From: Fretibacter sp964410285
GTDB lineage: Bacteria; Pseudomonadota; Alphaproteobacteria; Caulobacterales; Maricaulaceae
Assembly: GCA_964410285.1 (NCBI GenBank)
Contig: CAYPFR010000006.1
Location: 1 to 64,000, forward strand
Direction: 5' to 3'
Length of the DNA: 64,000 nucleotides
In this document: piece after piece, positions 51,885-60,865 of the stretch
Layout of the letters: the number at the start of each line of letters is the position of its first letter
Position numbering within the stretch: the first letter of the stretch is position 1
Program-made: the position numbers and the translations under genes
Notes under the pieces: model-generated
What the model was told of the DNA's origin: nothing
The model's database searches: none
Seen by the model: only the letters and a program-made list of their open reading frames with translations

Positions 51885-53386
51885 CACGCCGCCAATGCCG
51901 AATTAAACCATTGCGTAAAGGCTTCGCGCTCGGCTTCGTTCATATGCAAGCCAAGCTTACTCCGCCGCCACATAATGTCGTCTGCATGTTTGGCCCATTC
52001 ATGGCCCGCCAGATAGCGTGCTTCGCTCTCATACAGGCCCGCGCCGAAATGCTGTCCAAGCTCGCCGCTGGACCCCAGGACAAGCGAAATTCGCGTGCCA
52101 TAGCCCCGCGAAAGACGCCAAAGAACGCGGCGGGGGACATCAGGATATCGGCTTTGGCATTGGGCAAAAAAGCGCTTAAAATCTGCCTTGGGAATATCTC
52201 CGCCGGGGAAACCCGCCGTGGCCGTCCAATCCCCGCCAAGGGGGGACGCGCGCGATGTCATGAAGAAAGGCGCGAGCTTTTGCAGCGCATGCTCTGCTAG
52301 CTTGCGCGAGGTCGTAATTTTGCCGCCGTAAATCGACAAAAAGGGTGCGCCCTGCGTGAACTCTTCAATATCAAGCACGTAATCGCGAGTTACGGCGGAG
52401 GCATCCTCGCTTTTATCATCATATAGCGGGCGAACGCCCGAATAACTCCACTGCACATCAGCTGGCGAAATATCGCTTAGAAAATATTCATTCGCCGCAT
52501 TGCAAAGATAATCTATTTCTTCGGGCGAAATCTTAACCGGCCCGGGTGCGTGATCAAAAGGCACATCGGTGGTCCCAATCAAGGTATAATCGCCCTCATA
52601 TGGAATTGCGAAAATGATCCGGTTATCAGCATTTTGGAAAATATAACTATGATCACCCTTAAATAGTTTTTTTGTCACAATATGGCTACCTTTAACGAGG
52701 CGCAGCCCCGCATCATTTCGGCCCTTTTTCAGCCGGCCAAGAATGTCATCCACCCAAGGCCCTGCCGAATTGACAATGGCTTTGGCTGTGACTGTTTTGG
52801 TGTTTCCGTTCTGCCGAATGACGGCGCTGTAACCTGTCTTGGTGGTTTCAAGATCAAGGACTTCGGTGCGCGTGGAAATCACCGCTCCGCGCGCCGCGGC
52901 GTCCACAGCATTTAGCACAACAAGACGCGCATCCTCCACCCAGCAATCGGAATACTCAAACCCCTTGGTCAAGCGCGGCTCCAAGACGCCTTTGTGCGGG
53001 GCTGTTTTCAGGCTAATAGTGCGCGTTCCGGGCAAAAGTTCTCGTCCCCCCAGACTGTCATAAAGAAACAAGCCCATGCGCAGCATCCATGCCGGACGCA
53101 GCCCCTTGTCATAAGGCAATACAAATCGCATCGGCCAGATGATATGCGGCGCGGCGCGCAGCAAGACCTCGCGCTCTATCAGGGCTTCGCGCACAAGCTT
53201 AAACTCAAAATGCTCCAAATAGCGCAGCCCGCCGTGGATAAGCTTCGTCGAGCTGCTGGAGGTATGATTGGCAAGATCATCGCGCTCACATAATAGCACA
53301 GATAACCCCCGCCCCGCGGCATCCCTAGCGATAGCGGTTCCGTTAATGCCGCCGCCAATTATCAAAATGTCATAGTCAGTTGTCAT
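51884..53386 (-). CDS. glpD: Glycerol-3-phosphate dehydrogenase (FAD, quinone-linked)
   Basis: Oxidises sn-glycerol 3-phosphate to dihydroxyacetone phosphate at the inner membrane, passing electrons to quinone. 500 residues, with FAD-binding DILIIGGGINGTAIARDAAGRG at the N terminus, the SSSSTKLIHGGLRYLE and VNSAGPWVDDI family motifs, and the IYGGKITTSRKLAEHAL segment. ATG 53386 is preferred over TTG 53404. It completes the glycerol route started by GlpK at 41367. Its stop overlaps the XdhC-type gene. Confidence 0.95.
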   Translation of the reverse strand: MTTDYDILIIGGGINGTAIARDAAGRGLSVLLCERDDLANHTSSSSTKLIHGGLRYLEHFEFKLVREALIEREVLLRAAPHIIWPMRFVLPYDKGLRPAWMLRMGLFLYDSLGGRELLPGTRTISLKTAPHKGVLEPRLTKGFEYSDCWVEDARLVVLNAVDAAARGAVISTRTEVLDLETTKTGYSAVIRQNGNTKTVTAKAIVNSAGPWVDDILGRLKKGRNDAGLRLVKGSHIVTKKLFKGDHSYIFQNADNRIIFAIPYEGDYTLIGTTDVPFDHAPGPVKISPEEIDYLCNAANEYFLSDISPADVQWSYSGVRPLYDDKSEDASAVTRDYVLDIEEFTQGAPFLSIYGGKITTSRKLAEHALQKLAPFFMTSRASPLGGDWTATAGFPGGDIPKADFKRFFAQCQSRYPDVPRRVLWRLSRGYGTRISLVLGSSGELGQHFGAGLYESEARYLAGHEWAKHADDIMWRRSKLGLHMNEAEREAFTQWFNSALAA

Positions 53387-53511
53387 AATAAAATGATAAG
53401 GCAATGCCGCGCGGGCGCAAGAGATAGATCATCACGATAATTTCGAAAGCACCCGCGTAAAGGCTCTTTGAGAATGCCCCCTTTGTAAATTCGAGATCCG
53501 TTTGCAGGAAC

Positions 53512-54471
53512 CTAGCTATCATAGGTCAGCGCCATAAAGACGTCCTCCAAATCAGGCTCTTCTGTGCGTAAATCCGCAATTGCGACCCCAGAGGCCTTCA
53601 CCCGCTCCAGTAAATCGGAAATAGAATCAGATTTTGAGCGGTAGCTAATCGACAACCGCCCGCTGACATCCACCAAGGCGTCCATTTGCGCCAGCGATTT
53701 TGGCACCGCGTCAAGCGGCACTTTGGGGGTAATAACCAATGTGCGTTTATCCAACCGCGCAAGCATATCGGCCTTGTTTTCATTGGCGGCGATTTCCCCT
53801 TGGTGAATAATCGCGATGCGATCACAAAGCTCCTGAGCCTCCTCAAGGTAATGGGTCGTCAGAATAATTGTTGTGCCGCGCCCGTGCAGCTCCCTGACGT
53901 AGCGCCAAAGCTGGCGGCGAAGCTCTATGTCCACGCCGGCGGTGGGTTCATCCAAAATCAGAACAGGCGGGCTATGCACGAGTGCCTTGCCAATCAAAAG
54001 CCGCCGCTTCATTCCGCCCGAGAGTTGGCGGACATAGGCGTCGCGCTTATCAGAAAGACCAAGCGCCTCAAGGATTTCATCGGTTTGGCGCTCGGCTTTT
54101 GGCACGCCGTAATATCCCGCTTGCAGCTCAAGTGCCTGATGGGGTGTGAAATAAACGTCCATGGCAATTTCTTGGGGCACCACGCCAATAGAGGCGCGGG
54201 CTTGGCGCATTTGCTGCTCTATATCAAAGCCGCAAATTTTCGCGCTCCCCGCGCTCTTATTTACAAGCCCTGCAAGTATATTGATCAGAGTGGATTTTCC
54301 GGCGCCATTGGGTCCCAAAAGTCCAAAGATCGATCCGCGCTCAATGACAAGATCCACTCCCTTTAACGCTTCTTTGGCGGGGGCTTTGCGGGTTTTCTTA
54401 TAGGTCTTTTTAAGCCCCTGTATTTCAATAGCCGGCGCGGGTGACGTGGCGGACATATCTGAAGCTGACAT
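53512..54471 (-). CDS. ABC transporter ATP-binding protein
   Basis: 319 residues, DrrA-like exporter ATPase. Walker A GPNGAGKST, Q-loop VVPQE, signature LSGGMKRR, Walker B VLILDEPTAG and the H-loop TTHYLEEA are all intact. A C-terminal domain of about 90 residues follows, as in ABC-2 exporters. No membrane permease gene is beside it in the window, so the substrate and partner are unknown. Confidence 0.92.
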   Translation of the reverse strand: MSASDMSATSPAPAIEIQGLKKTYKKTRKAPAKEALKGVDLVIERGSIFGLLGPNGAGKSTLINILAGLVNKSAGSAKICGFDIEQQMRQARASIGVVPQEIAMDVYFTPHQALELQAGYYGVPKAERQTDEILEALGLSDKRDAYVRQLSGGMKRRLLIGKALVHSPPVLILDEPTAGVDIELRRQLWRYVRELHGRGTTIILTTHYLEEAQELCDRIAIIHQGEIAANENKADMLARLDKRTLVITPKVPLDAVPKSLAQMDALVDVSGRLSISYRSKSDSISDLLERVKASGVAIADLRTEEPDLEDVFMALTYDS

Positions 54472-54567
54472 CGTAACCTCTTGCGTTGACCTGCGGGTCT
54501 GTCTGGCTTAGTTAGGGCGAACGTGCAGGTGAGTAAACGCTTAATATGCCCGCGCGTTCAATTGCCG

Positions 54568-54601
54568 CCCGCCTACTGCAACAACCCGCCTACTGCAACA
54601 A
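54568..54601. repeat. Two perfect tandem copies of a 17-base unit
   Basis: The unit cccgcctactgcaacaa occurs at 54568-54584 and 54585-54601. The array ends 14 bases before the ATG of the CHCC zinc-finger gene, in its likely 5' leader or promoter. It looks like a recent slippage duplication. Confidence 0.75.
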
Positions 54602-54615
54602 AATGAGTTTCACAT

Positions 54616-54816
54616 ATGCCGAGCCAACAAAGCCCCTCAGATACGGCCGCCGTCCTAACGGCCAGCACGCGCATTGCCTGTGACGGCGGGGGCGGGGCAT
54701 TGGGACATCCCAAAACATGGCTGGATATGGGCCAAGACACACAAGTACAGTGCAAATATTGCGACAAGGTTTTTGTCCTTGATCCGGCCTCTACTGCGGC
54801 CGGAAGCGGGCACTAA
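54616..54816 (+). CDS. CHCC zinc-finger protein (NDUFS6-like)
   Basis: 66-residue protein of the zf-CHCC family, whose mitochondrial member NDUFS6 is a complex I subunit. Putative zinc ligands: Cys22, His31, Cys46 and Cys49, in the CDGGGGALGHPKTW and CKYCDKVFVLD segments. No TM or signal. It is short but the family match is strong. Confidence 0.9.
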   Translation: MPSQQSPSDTAAVLTASTRIACDGGGGALGHPKTWLDMGQDTQVQCKYCDKVFVLDPASTAAGSGH

Positions 54817-54831
54817 AACCTGAAGGCAGGT

Positions 54832-55773
54832 CTAATTTTCCACGCGAAAGACGTAGCGTTTTCGCACGCCTGAGACCGGCACGGGACGGCCATTTGAGAT
54901 TTGCGGAAAATAGCGCGTGCGCATAGCCGCGCGCTCTGCGGCTTTGACAAAATCCTTCGCATAACGCTCAGCCTCTACGCTCACTAGTTCGGCCATACGG
55001 ACCTCGCCCTTATCATCGACGGATAAAGAGAGCTCTACCCGTGCGCCAATGCCGCGCCGGCGCGCTTTGCGCGGGTAGCGCGGGCGGACATTTTTGCGAA
55101 TGCGTACAGGCTCAACATTTGTTACGCGCGGCGCAGACGGCCGGACCACCGGGCGTGAAGGTGGCGGCGGCGGCGGAGCCGTAATGACTCGCCGCGGCCC
55201 GCCGGCCATAACGCGGTCCGGTACATTATCGGGGATCGCGCTTTTACCTGGCGCCAGTTCGCGGTTTGGCAAAGGTTCCGGGGCGGCTTCAAGCCCGCTT
55301 TTCATTTGCGAAAGCGCGCTGCCGCGCCCGCCCAGATAATCCGAGCCCCACACTTTTTCATACTGCAAGATCGCCGCGAGCTTATCCGCGCGGCTCGCAT
55401 TAGTGTTATACTCAATCACGTCACTAAGCGCCGCCCAAGCACGGCTCTCATAAGAGTCCAGAACAAAGCGCTGGGCGCGCACCGCCGGCAGAAACTCACT
55501 TTGCGAATAAGTGGTTTCAAAATCCCGTAGCCGCGCACGGCGCAGGCTTATCTTACGTTCGGATATCGCTGCGCGGTAACTTGCGCGCTCGGCCTTAACC
55601 GCACTATCCAAATTAGGCGAAGGGTCCCGCGCAGCAAAGATCATCAGCATGGCCGCCAAGAATAAAATCACGGCCGCCAGACCCCAAAAATTAAACACGC
55701 TGCTAAGCAGGCGTTTGCCCCCCTGCGCGGGGGCTGTTTCAGGCACATCTTGATCATCAACAGTTTGGTACAT
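54832..55773 (-). CDS. TonB C-terminal domain protein
   Basis: 313 residues with a cytoplasmic start, one transmembrane helix (about 32-49, GLAAVILFLAAMLMIFA), a helical periplasmic part, a short proline tract (APPPPPPSRP) and a C-terminal TonB-type domain (about 225-313, VRPRYPRKARRRGIGARVELSLSV in part). It may be an energy transducer for TonB-dependent receptors, or a TonB-domain protein with another role. No exbB/exbD genes are seen here, and the helical insert before the proline tract is atypical for TonB. Confidence 0.75.
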   Translation of the reverse strand: MYQTVDDQDVPETAPAQGGKRLLSSVFNFWGLAAVILFLAAMLMIFAARDPSPNLDSAVKAERASYRAAISERKISLRRARLRDFETTYSQSEFLPAVRAQRFVLDSYESRAWAALSDVIEYNTNASRADKLAAILQYEKVWGSDYLGGRGSALSQMKSGLEAAPEPLPNRELAPGKSAIPDNVPDRVMAGGPRRVITAPPPPPPSRPVVRPSAPRVTNVEPVRIRKNVRPRYPRKARRRGIGARVELSLSVDDKGEVRMAELVSVEAERYAKDFVKAAERAAMRTRYFPQISNGRPVPVSGVRKRYVFRVEN

Positions 55774-55943
55774 CGTCGTCTTCCAGCCTTTTCCCTATGT
55801 ATAACGACATTTATGATTAAAACAGACTGAATTTAAGGCGAAATTAGGGCCAACTCACAACTGGCTTCGCGCGAGGCCTTGAATGTGGGGATAGCCCCGC
55901 CCAAAGTAGGGCAAATCCGCTTCATCGGCCTATGGGACTTCAC

Positions 55944-58823
55944 ATGACTTCTACGACCATCGCAAAGACGGTAAGCGCCGGGCCCGGTAGCTCACCAAAA
56001 TCCGTGACAAAAAACTCCCATGTCGTGCTCGTTGATGGCTCGGGCTATATTTTCCGCGCCTATCACGCCCTGCCTCCGCTCACGCGAAAAACAGACGGGC
56101 TGCCGATTGGCGCGGTGCACGGCTTTTCCAATATGCTGTTCAAATTACTGCGCGATCAGACCGACGCGGCGCGGCCCACGCATTTTGCCGTTATCTTTGA
56201 TGCTAGCGGACAGACCTTCCGCAACGACATATATGATCAATATAAGGCCAATCGCTCGGAGACACCCGAAGACCTCCTGCCGCAATTTCCGCTTACCCGT
56301 GACGCCACGCGGGCATTTGGCGCGCAGTCCATAGAGATGCAGGGCTTTGAGGCCGATGACCTGATTGCAACCTATGCAAAGCAAGCAGAAGCCCTCGGCG
56401 CGCGGGTCACGATCATTAGCTCTGATAAGGACTTGATGCAGCTCGTCTCAGATAAAGTGACCATGGTTGATACCATGAAAAACCGTACCATTGGTATTCC
56501 CGAAGTGATCGATAAATTCGGCGTTCCGCCCGAAAAAGTCATCGACATCCAAAGCCTTGCCGGAGATAGCGTTGATAATGTGCCGGGCGTGCCGGGTATT
56601 GGCGTGAAAACGGCGGCGCTTTTGATTAATCAATATGGTGATCTTGATACGCTGCTGGAGCGGGCCGGCGAAATTCCCCAAAAAGGTCGGCGCGAAAAAT
56701 TGCTGGAATTTGCCGATAACGCCCGCCTCTCCCGCGAGCTCGTCACGCTGAAAACCGATATAGAGCCGGAGGTTGATCTTGCGGAAATGGCGGTTCGCGA
56801 TCCTGACCCCGCAGCGCTCTTTGGCTTTTTGGAAGAGATGACCTTTCGCACGCTCACGGCCCGCGTGCGCGCCGCCATTGGCGCGGGCGATGACGATGGA
56901 CTGCGCGGGGCAGATAGCGCGGCCCCTGCTCTTAAAGACGAGGACATATTGCCCGCGCGCGCGGGCGTGCCAGCCAACACCGTCTTTGATAAATCAAAAT
57001 ATGAGTCGGTTGATGACATCACGCAGCTTCGAAGCTGGATTGGGCGGGCCGAAGCGGCGGGCGTTGTGGCGGTTGATTTGGAGACAGACGGCCTTGATAG
57101 CCGCGCTGCCAAGCTTGTCGGCATATGCCTTGCGGTGGCCGATAATGAAGCCTGTTATATTCCGCTCGCCCATGTCGGCGGGGATGATATGTTCGGCGAA
57201 GGCGCGCCTAAACAAATCCCTATGGATGACGCCCTTAAGACGCTTACCCCTTTATTGCATGACCCAAAAATCCTGAAAGTCGGGCAGAATTTCAAATATG
57301 ACCTTGGCGTGCTCTCGCGCCACGGAATTTTTCCCGCGCCCTATGATGATACGATGCTCATGAGCTATGCCTTAAATTGCGGGCGTCATAGCCACGGCAT
57401 GGATTTTCTGGCAGAAACCTATTTTGGCCACACGCCGATAAGCTTTAAAGAGATTGCGGGCAGCGGAAAATCGCAAAAGACCTTTGATCAAATCGCGATC
57501 GAGGAAGCCACACCCTATGCGGCCGAAGACGCCGATGTCACCTTGCGCCTGTGGAAGTTTTTTAAACCCAAGCTAGGCCAAAATCAGGTCTCTGTTATAT
57601 ATGAGACGGCAGACCGCCCTCTCCCCGCTATCGCGGCCAAGATGGAAAACAATGGTATTAAAGTCGACCGCGCAGTGCTTGCGCGCCTTTCGGGTGATTT
57701 CGCGCAGAAGATGGCAGGGCTTGAGGCCGAAGCCAAGAAACTCGCGGGGCAAGAATTTAATCTCGGCTCTCCCAAGCAGCTTGGCGAAATCCTGTTTGAT
57801 AAAATGGGGCTGAGCGGCGGAAAAAAAACCAAAACCGGCGCATGGCAAACGGGCGCCGGCGTGCTTGAGGACCTTGCCGCCAAAGGCGAGAAACTCCCGC
57901 AAACGATTTTGGACTGGCGGCATTATGCCAAGCTGAAATCCACCTATTCCGATGCGCTGGTCTCTCAGATCAACCCAGACACGCAGCGCGTACACACCAG
58001 CTTTTCACTAGCGGCAACGACCACAGGACGGCTTTCATCCTCTGATCCAAACCTTCAAAATATTCCTATTCGTACCGAGGACGGACGCAAAATTCGCGAC
58101 GCATTTATCGCCGAGGCGGGCCATAGCCTCGTCGCCGCTGATTATTCACAAATTGAGCTACGTCTGCTTGCCCATGTCGCGGATCTCACCACGATGAAGC
58201 AGGCCTTTTCTGATGGGGTCGATATTCACGCCCTAACAGCCAGCGAGATGTTCGGTGTCCCCATCGATGACATGGATAACGCCACGCGCCGCCGCGCCAA
58301 AGCGATCAACTTTGGGATTATCTACGGCATTTCAGCCTTTGGGCTTGCCAATAATCTTGGCATTTCGCGCAGCGAGGCCTCGGAGTATATCAAAAGTTAT
58401 TTTGAGAAATTTCCGGGCATTAAGGCCTATATGGACGCCGCCAAAGCCGAAGCCCGCGAGCAGGGCTTTGTCACCACCCTCTTTGGACGAAAATGCCATA
58501 TCAAAGGCATTAATGACCGCAACCAAGCGATGCGCGGCTTTGCCGAGCGCCAAGCGATTAACGCGCCCATTCAGGGCGCCGCGGCTGACATTATGCGCCG
58601 CGCCATGATTAAAATGCCGCCCGCCATTGAGAAGATCGAGGGCGCGCGTATGCTCTTGCAAGTGCATGATGAACTGGTCTTTGAGGTCCCTGATGACAAG
58701 ACAGATGCGCTCATAAAGATTGTGACAAAAACCATGGAGCGCGCCGCCAGCCCCGCCGTACACATCAGCGTGCCGCTCGTCGTCGAGGCGAAAGCCGCGC
58801 AAAATTGGAACGACGCGCATTAA
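55944..58823 (+). CDS. polA: DNA polymerase I
   Basis: Replication and repair polymerase, about 959 residues, with all three domains. The N-terminal 5'-3' exonuclease is at about 30-320 (LVDGSGYIFRAYHALPPL, GFEADDLIATYA). The 3'-5' proofreading domain is at about 365-570 with its acidic residues intact (VDLETD, GQNFKYDLGVL, YAAEDADVTLRLW). The polymerase has motif A VAADYSQIELRLLAHV, motif B RRRAKAINFGIIYGIS and motif C LQVHDELVFEV. The ATG at 55944 has GGGA upstream; 55932 is the alternative. Confidence 0.97.
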   Translation: MTSTTIAKTVSAGPGSSPKSVTKNSHVVLVDGSGYIFRAYHALPPLTRKTDGLPIGAVHGFSNMLFKLLRDQTDAARPTHFAVIFDASGQTFRNDIYDQYKANRSETPEDLLPQFPLTRDATRAFGAQSIEMQGFEADDLIATYAKQAEALGARVTIISSDKDLMQLVSDKVTMVDTMKNRTIGIPEVIDKFGVPPEKVIDIQSLAGDSVDNVPGVPGIGVKTAALLINQYGDLDTLLERAGEIPQKGRREKLLEFADNARLSRELVTLKTDIEPEVDLAEMAVRDPDPAALFGFLEEMTFRTLTARVRAAIGAGDDDGLRGADSAAPALKDEDILPARAGVPANTVFDKSKYESVDDITQLRSWIGRAEAAGVVAVDLETDGLDSRAAKLVGICLAVADNEACYIPLAHVGGDDMFGEGAPKQIPMDDALKTLTPLLHDPKILKVGQNFKYDLGVLSRHGIFPAPYDDTMLMSYALNCGRHSHGMDFLAETYFGHTPISFKEIAGSGKSQKTFDQIAIEEATPYAAEDADVTLRLWKFFKPKLGQNQVSVIYETADRPLPAIAAKMENNGIKVDRAVLARLSGDFAQKMAGLEAEAKKLAGQEFNLGSPKQLGEILFDKMGLSGGKKTKTGAWQTGAGVLEDLAAKGEKLPQTILDWRHYAKLKSTYSDALVSQINPDTQRVHTSFSLAATTTGRLSSSDPNLQNIPIRTEDGRKIRDAFIAEAGHSLVAADYSQIELRLLAHVADLTTMKQAFSDGVDIHALTASEMFGVPIDDMDNATRRRAKAINFGIIYGISAFGLANNLGISRSEASEYIKSYFEKFPGIKAYMDAAKAEAREQGFVTTLFGRKCHIKGINDRNQAMRGFAERQAINAPIQGAAADIMRRAMIKMPPAIEKIEGARMLLQVHDELVFEVPDDKTDALIKIVTKTMERAASPAVHISVPLVVEAKAAQNWNDAH

Positions 58824-58845
58824 GGCATAATTGATTAACCTTAGC

Positions 58846-58873
58846 CTGTCTCAAAATGGGACAGATAGGTTTT
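58846..58873 (+). terminator. Possible terminator between convergent polA and phhB
   Basis: A 7-bp stem CTGTCTC/GGGACAG with one T-G pair and an AAAAT loop is followed by ATAGGTTTT. It lies 22 bases after the polA stop. Weak T-tract, so only moderate support. Confidence 0.4.
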
Positions 58874-59147
58874 ATGGAGCCGCTTTTTCCATGGCTTCTG
58901 CCAAAATAACGTCTTTTTGGGTCACGCCCCCCGCATCATGTGTGGTGAGCGTGACATCCACGCGGTTATAGACATTGAACCATTCGGGATGATGGTCCAT
59001 TTTATCGGCAATGATCGCAATGCGCGTCATAAAGCCAAATGCGGCGGCGAAATCCTCAAATTTGAAGACTTTGGTGATAAAATCATCTCCGCCCGTCCAG
59101 CCTTCCAGCGTGTTGGCGACATCTTTGGGATTGAGAACATCCATCAT
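58872..59147 (-). CDS. phhB: Pterin-4a-carbinolamine dehydratase
   Basis: 4a-hydroxytetrahydrobiopterin dehydratase of about 91 residues, recycling the pterin cofactor of phenylalanine hydroxylase-type enzymes. The active-site signature is clear: FEDFAAAFGFMTRIAIIADKMDHHPEWFNVYNRVDVTLTTHD in part, with the His-His-Pro-Glu-Trp core. GGAG lies just before the paired ATGs (59147 and 59144); the longer frame from 59192 is rejected. No phenylalanine hydroxylase gene is in the window. Confidence 0.93.
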   Translation of the reverse strand: MMDVLNPKDVANTLEGWTGGDDFITKVFKFEDFAAAFGFMTRIAIIADKMDHHPEWFNVYNRVDVTLTTHDAGGVTQKDVILAEAMEKAAP

Positions 59148-59560
59148 AATTCTCCGTGGGCGTGAGCAAATTTTAGGCTTTACCCGTGCCATAACTAATT
59201 TGGTCTATCAATTGACAATTTTGCCGCCGCCGACTGCATAAAGTTGGGCGCGCCGCAGTGCTTGCCTTAAAGCTGCCACATTTGTTGACCTTTTATTAAC
59301 CATAGTTGTCTTTAGCTCAGCAGCTTTGAACGGCGGATGCCTTTTCGGCCCGCTGGATGAAATTGCGAGCAAAGGCAGCCTGCTTATTCTGCGGGCAAGC
59401 GGCGCCGTTCTTTGTGGGGGGAGCGGCGCCTCGCAGAACCTTTTACCCTCTTGGCCGGCTTCGGCATCATCTTTGCATTGCCTAGGCAGTGCGCTCCGCC
59501 GCAGGGTCAATTCTGATCTCGCGAGCGGTAATTATTAACTGTGACAGAAAGAGGTATAAC
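59148..59560. other. 413-base non-coding gap upstream of the repeat protein gene
   Basis: No convincing gene. A minus-strand frame of 100 residues at 59208-59510 is basic, Arg/Pro-rich and has no family. The stretch probably contains the divergent promoters of phhB and of the secreted repeat protein, and a long leader for the latter. GAGG sits about 8 bases before the ATG at 59561. Confidence 0.5.
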
Positions 59561-60790
59561 ATGCTGACGTCATCGAAAACACTTAAATTGGCCGCTGGCC
59601 TTTTAATTGGCGCTGGGTTTGCTCCCATCGCTGCGGCGGGCGGCTACGGCGCGCCGGCTTATTCACCGGACCTTCTGCCGTCCAATCCTGCGCCGGGCAT
59701 GTGTTATGCACGCGTTGAGATTCCAGCCCAGTACACAACAACAACAGAAGATGTTCTTGTTGAAGAAGGTTACACAACTGTTGAAGTGACACAGCCAAAG
59801 CTCGCAACCCGCCAGCAACAGGTTCTCGTCAAAGAAGCTAGCGTTCGCTACGAGGTACGCCAGCCATCATTTCGCTCTGTCTCCGAGAAAATCATGACGC
59901 GCCCAGCCTATGATAAGCTGACGGTTACGCCGCCAAGTTTCTCGACTGTGACGGAAAATATGGCGTCTTCGGCCCCTCGCCTCGTTTGGAAAAAGGGTAA
60001 CCCTGCCAACCTTGTGCGCCAGGGATACAAAATTCATTCAACGGCGGATGCCGGCCAATACGGTCAAGGCTATAGCTCGACAACACAATACGGCCAATCC
60101 GGCGGCTCGGCGCAATGCGGCGCGACCTGCGAAATTTGGTGTCTTGTCGAAGAACCCGGTGAGAGCGTAAGCTTTCAGCGTAAAGTCGTTTCAAATCCTG
60201 CCCGCGTTCAGCGTCAAACAGTTCCGGCCCGCTATCAGACGATTATGAAACAAGTTGTTTCCGATCCGGGCGGCGTGCGCGAGATCCCCGTTCCCGCGCA
60301 GCACCGGACGGTTACTGTTGAAGAAATCGTACAGCCTGGCGGCGAACGCCAAGTCACTGTGCCGCCTAAATACGGCAAGGTTGAGAAAAAACAGCTTGTC
60401 TCCGCCGAGCGTTATGAGTGGCGTCAAGTGGCCTGTAAAACAGGTACGCTTCCGTCATATCGCCCCATGGCAAATACACCGACAATGGTCACCCCGTCGA
60501 AGATCACCTCTGCACCTATGAGCTATCAGCAGCCAATGGCAGCGCCGGTTCAGTCGTCCGCTTATGGCGTCGCGCCGACTGTCGGCGAAGTTCTGGCAAA
60601 TGGCGGCCGCGCGGTCTGCATTAGTGGACAGGACTGTACAGACATTATCCAAAGCTCGCCTATTCACGGCGGCGGCGCAGCACATAGCGGCGGCGCTTCT
60701 GGCGGCGGATATTACTCTCACAGCGGATCTCATGGCACGGCGAATGGCGGGTCTTGGGGTTCACATCACGCTTATGAGTCAGGTCACTAA
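59561..60790 (+). CDS. Secreted repeat protein with Gly/His-rich tail
   Basis: Not assigned to a named family. The 409-residue product has a signal peptide (LAAGLLIGAGFAPIAAAGG). Two blocks of a degenerate repeat with the pattern P-A-x-Y-x-T-[VI]-x-x-x-V follow: block 1 (about 32-130) and block 2 (about 205-290), where IPAQYTTTTEDVLV, VPARYQTIMKQVV and VPAQHRTVTVEEIV are clear copies. A cysteine segment (CGATCEIWC) lies between, and the last 45 residues are rich in Gly, Ser and His. Similar repeats occur in OmpA-associated envelope proteins. It ends before a strong terminator. Confidence 0.8.
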   Translation: MLTSSKTLKLAAGLLIGAGFAPIAAAGGYGAPAYSPDLLPSNPAPGMCYARVEIPAQYTTTTEDVLVEEGYTTVEVTQPKLATRQQQVLVKEASVRYEVRQPSFRSVSEKIMTRPAYDKLTVTPPSFSTVTENMASSAPRLVWKKGNPANLVRQGYKIHSTADAGQYGQGYSSTTQYGQSGGSAQCGATCEIWCLVEEPGESVSFQRKVVSNPARVQRQTVPARYQTIMKQVVSDPGGVREIPVPAQHRTVTVEEIVQPGGERQVTVPPKYGKVEKKQLVSAERYEWRQVACKTGTLPSYRPMANTPTMVTPSKITSAPMSYQQPMAAPVQSSAYGVAPTVGEVLANGGRAVCISGQDCTDIIQSSPIHGGGAAHSGGASGGGYYSHSGSHGTANGGSWGSHHAYESGH

Positions 60791-60814
60791 GCGCGCGAAC
60801 CAGAATTAAATTCT

Positions 60815-60846
60815 AAGCCGCCTCTAATCTTAGGGGCGGCTTTTTT
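60815..60846 (+). terminator. Strong Rho-independent terminator after the repeat protein gene
   Basis: The stem AAGCCGCC/GGCGGCTT is extended by a T-G pair, a C-G pair and TAA/TTA to about 13 pairs, with a 2-base loop, followed by six Ts. It begins 25 bases after the stop codon. It also separates this gene from the minus-strand LysE-type gene. Confidence 0.88.
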
Positions 60847-60865
60847 GGGCCAAACGCGGGATAAA

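Noticed and set aside
59208..59510. 100-residue minus-strand frame in the gap upstream of the repeat protein
   Set aside because: Basic, Arg/Pro-rich, no start signal and no family; more likely non-coding leader or promoter DNA.
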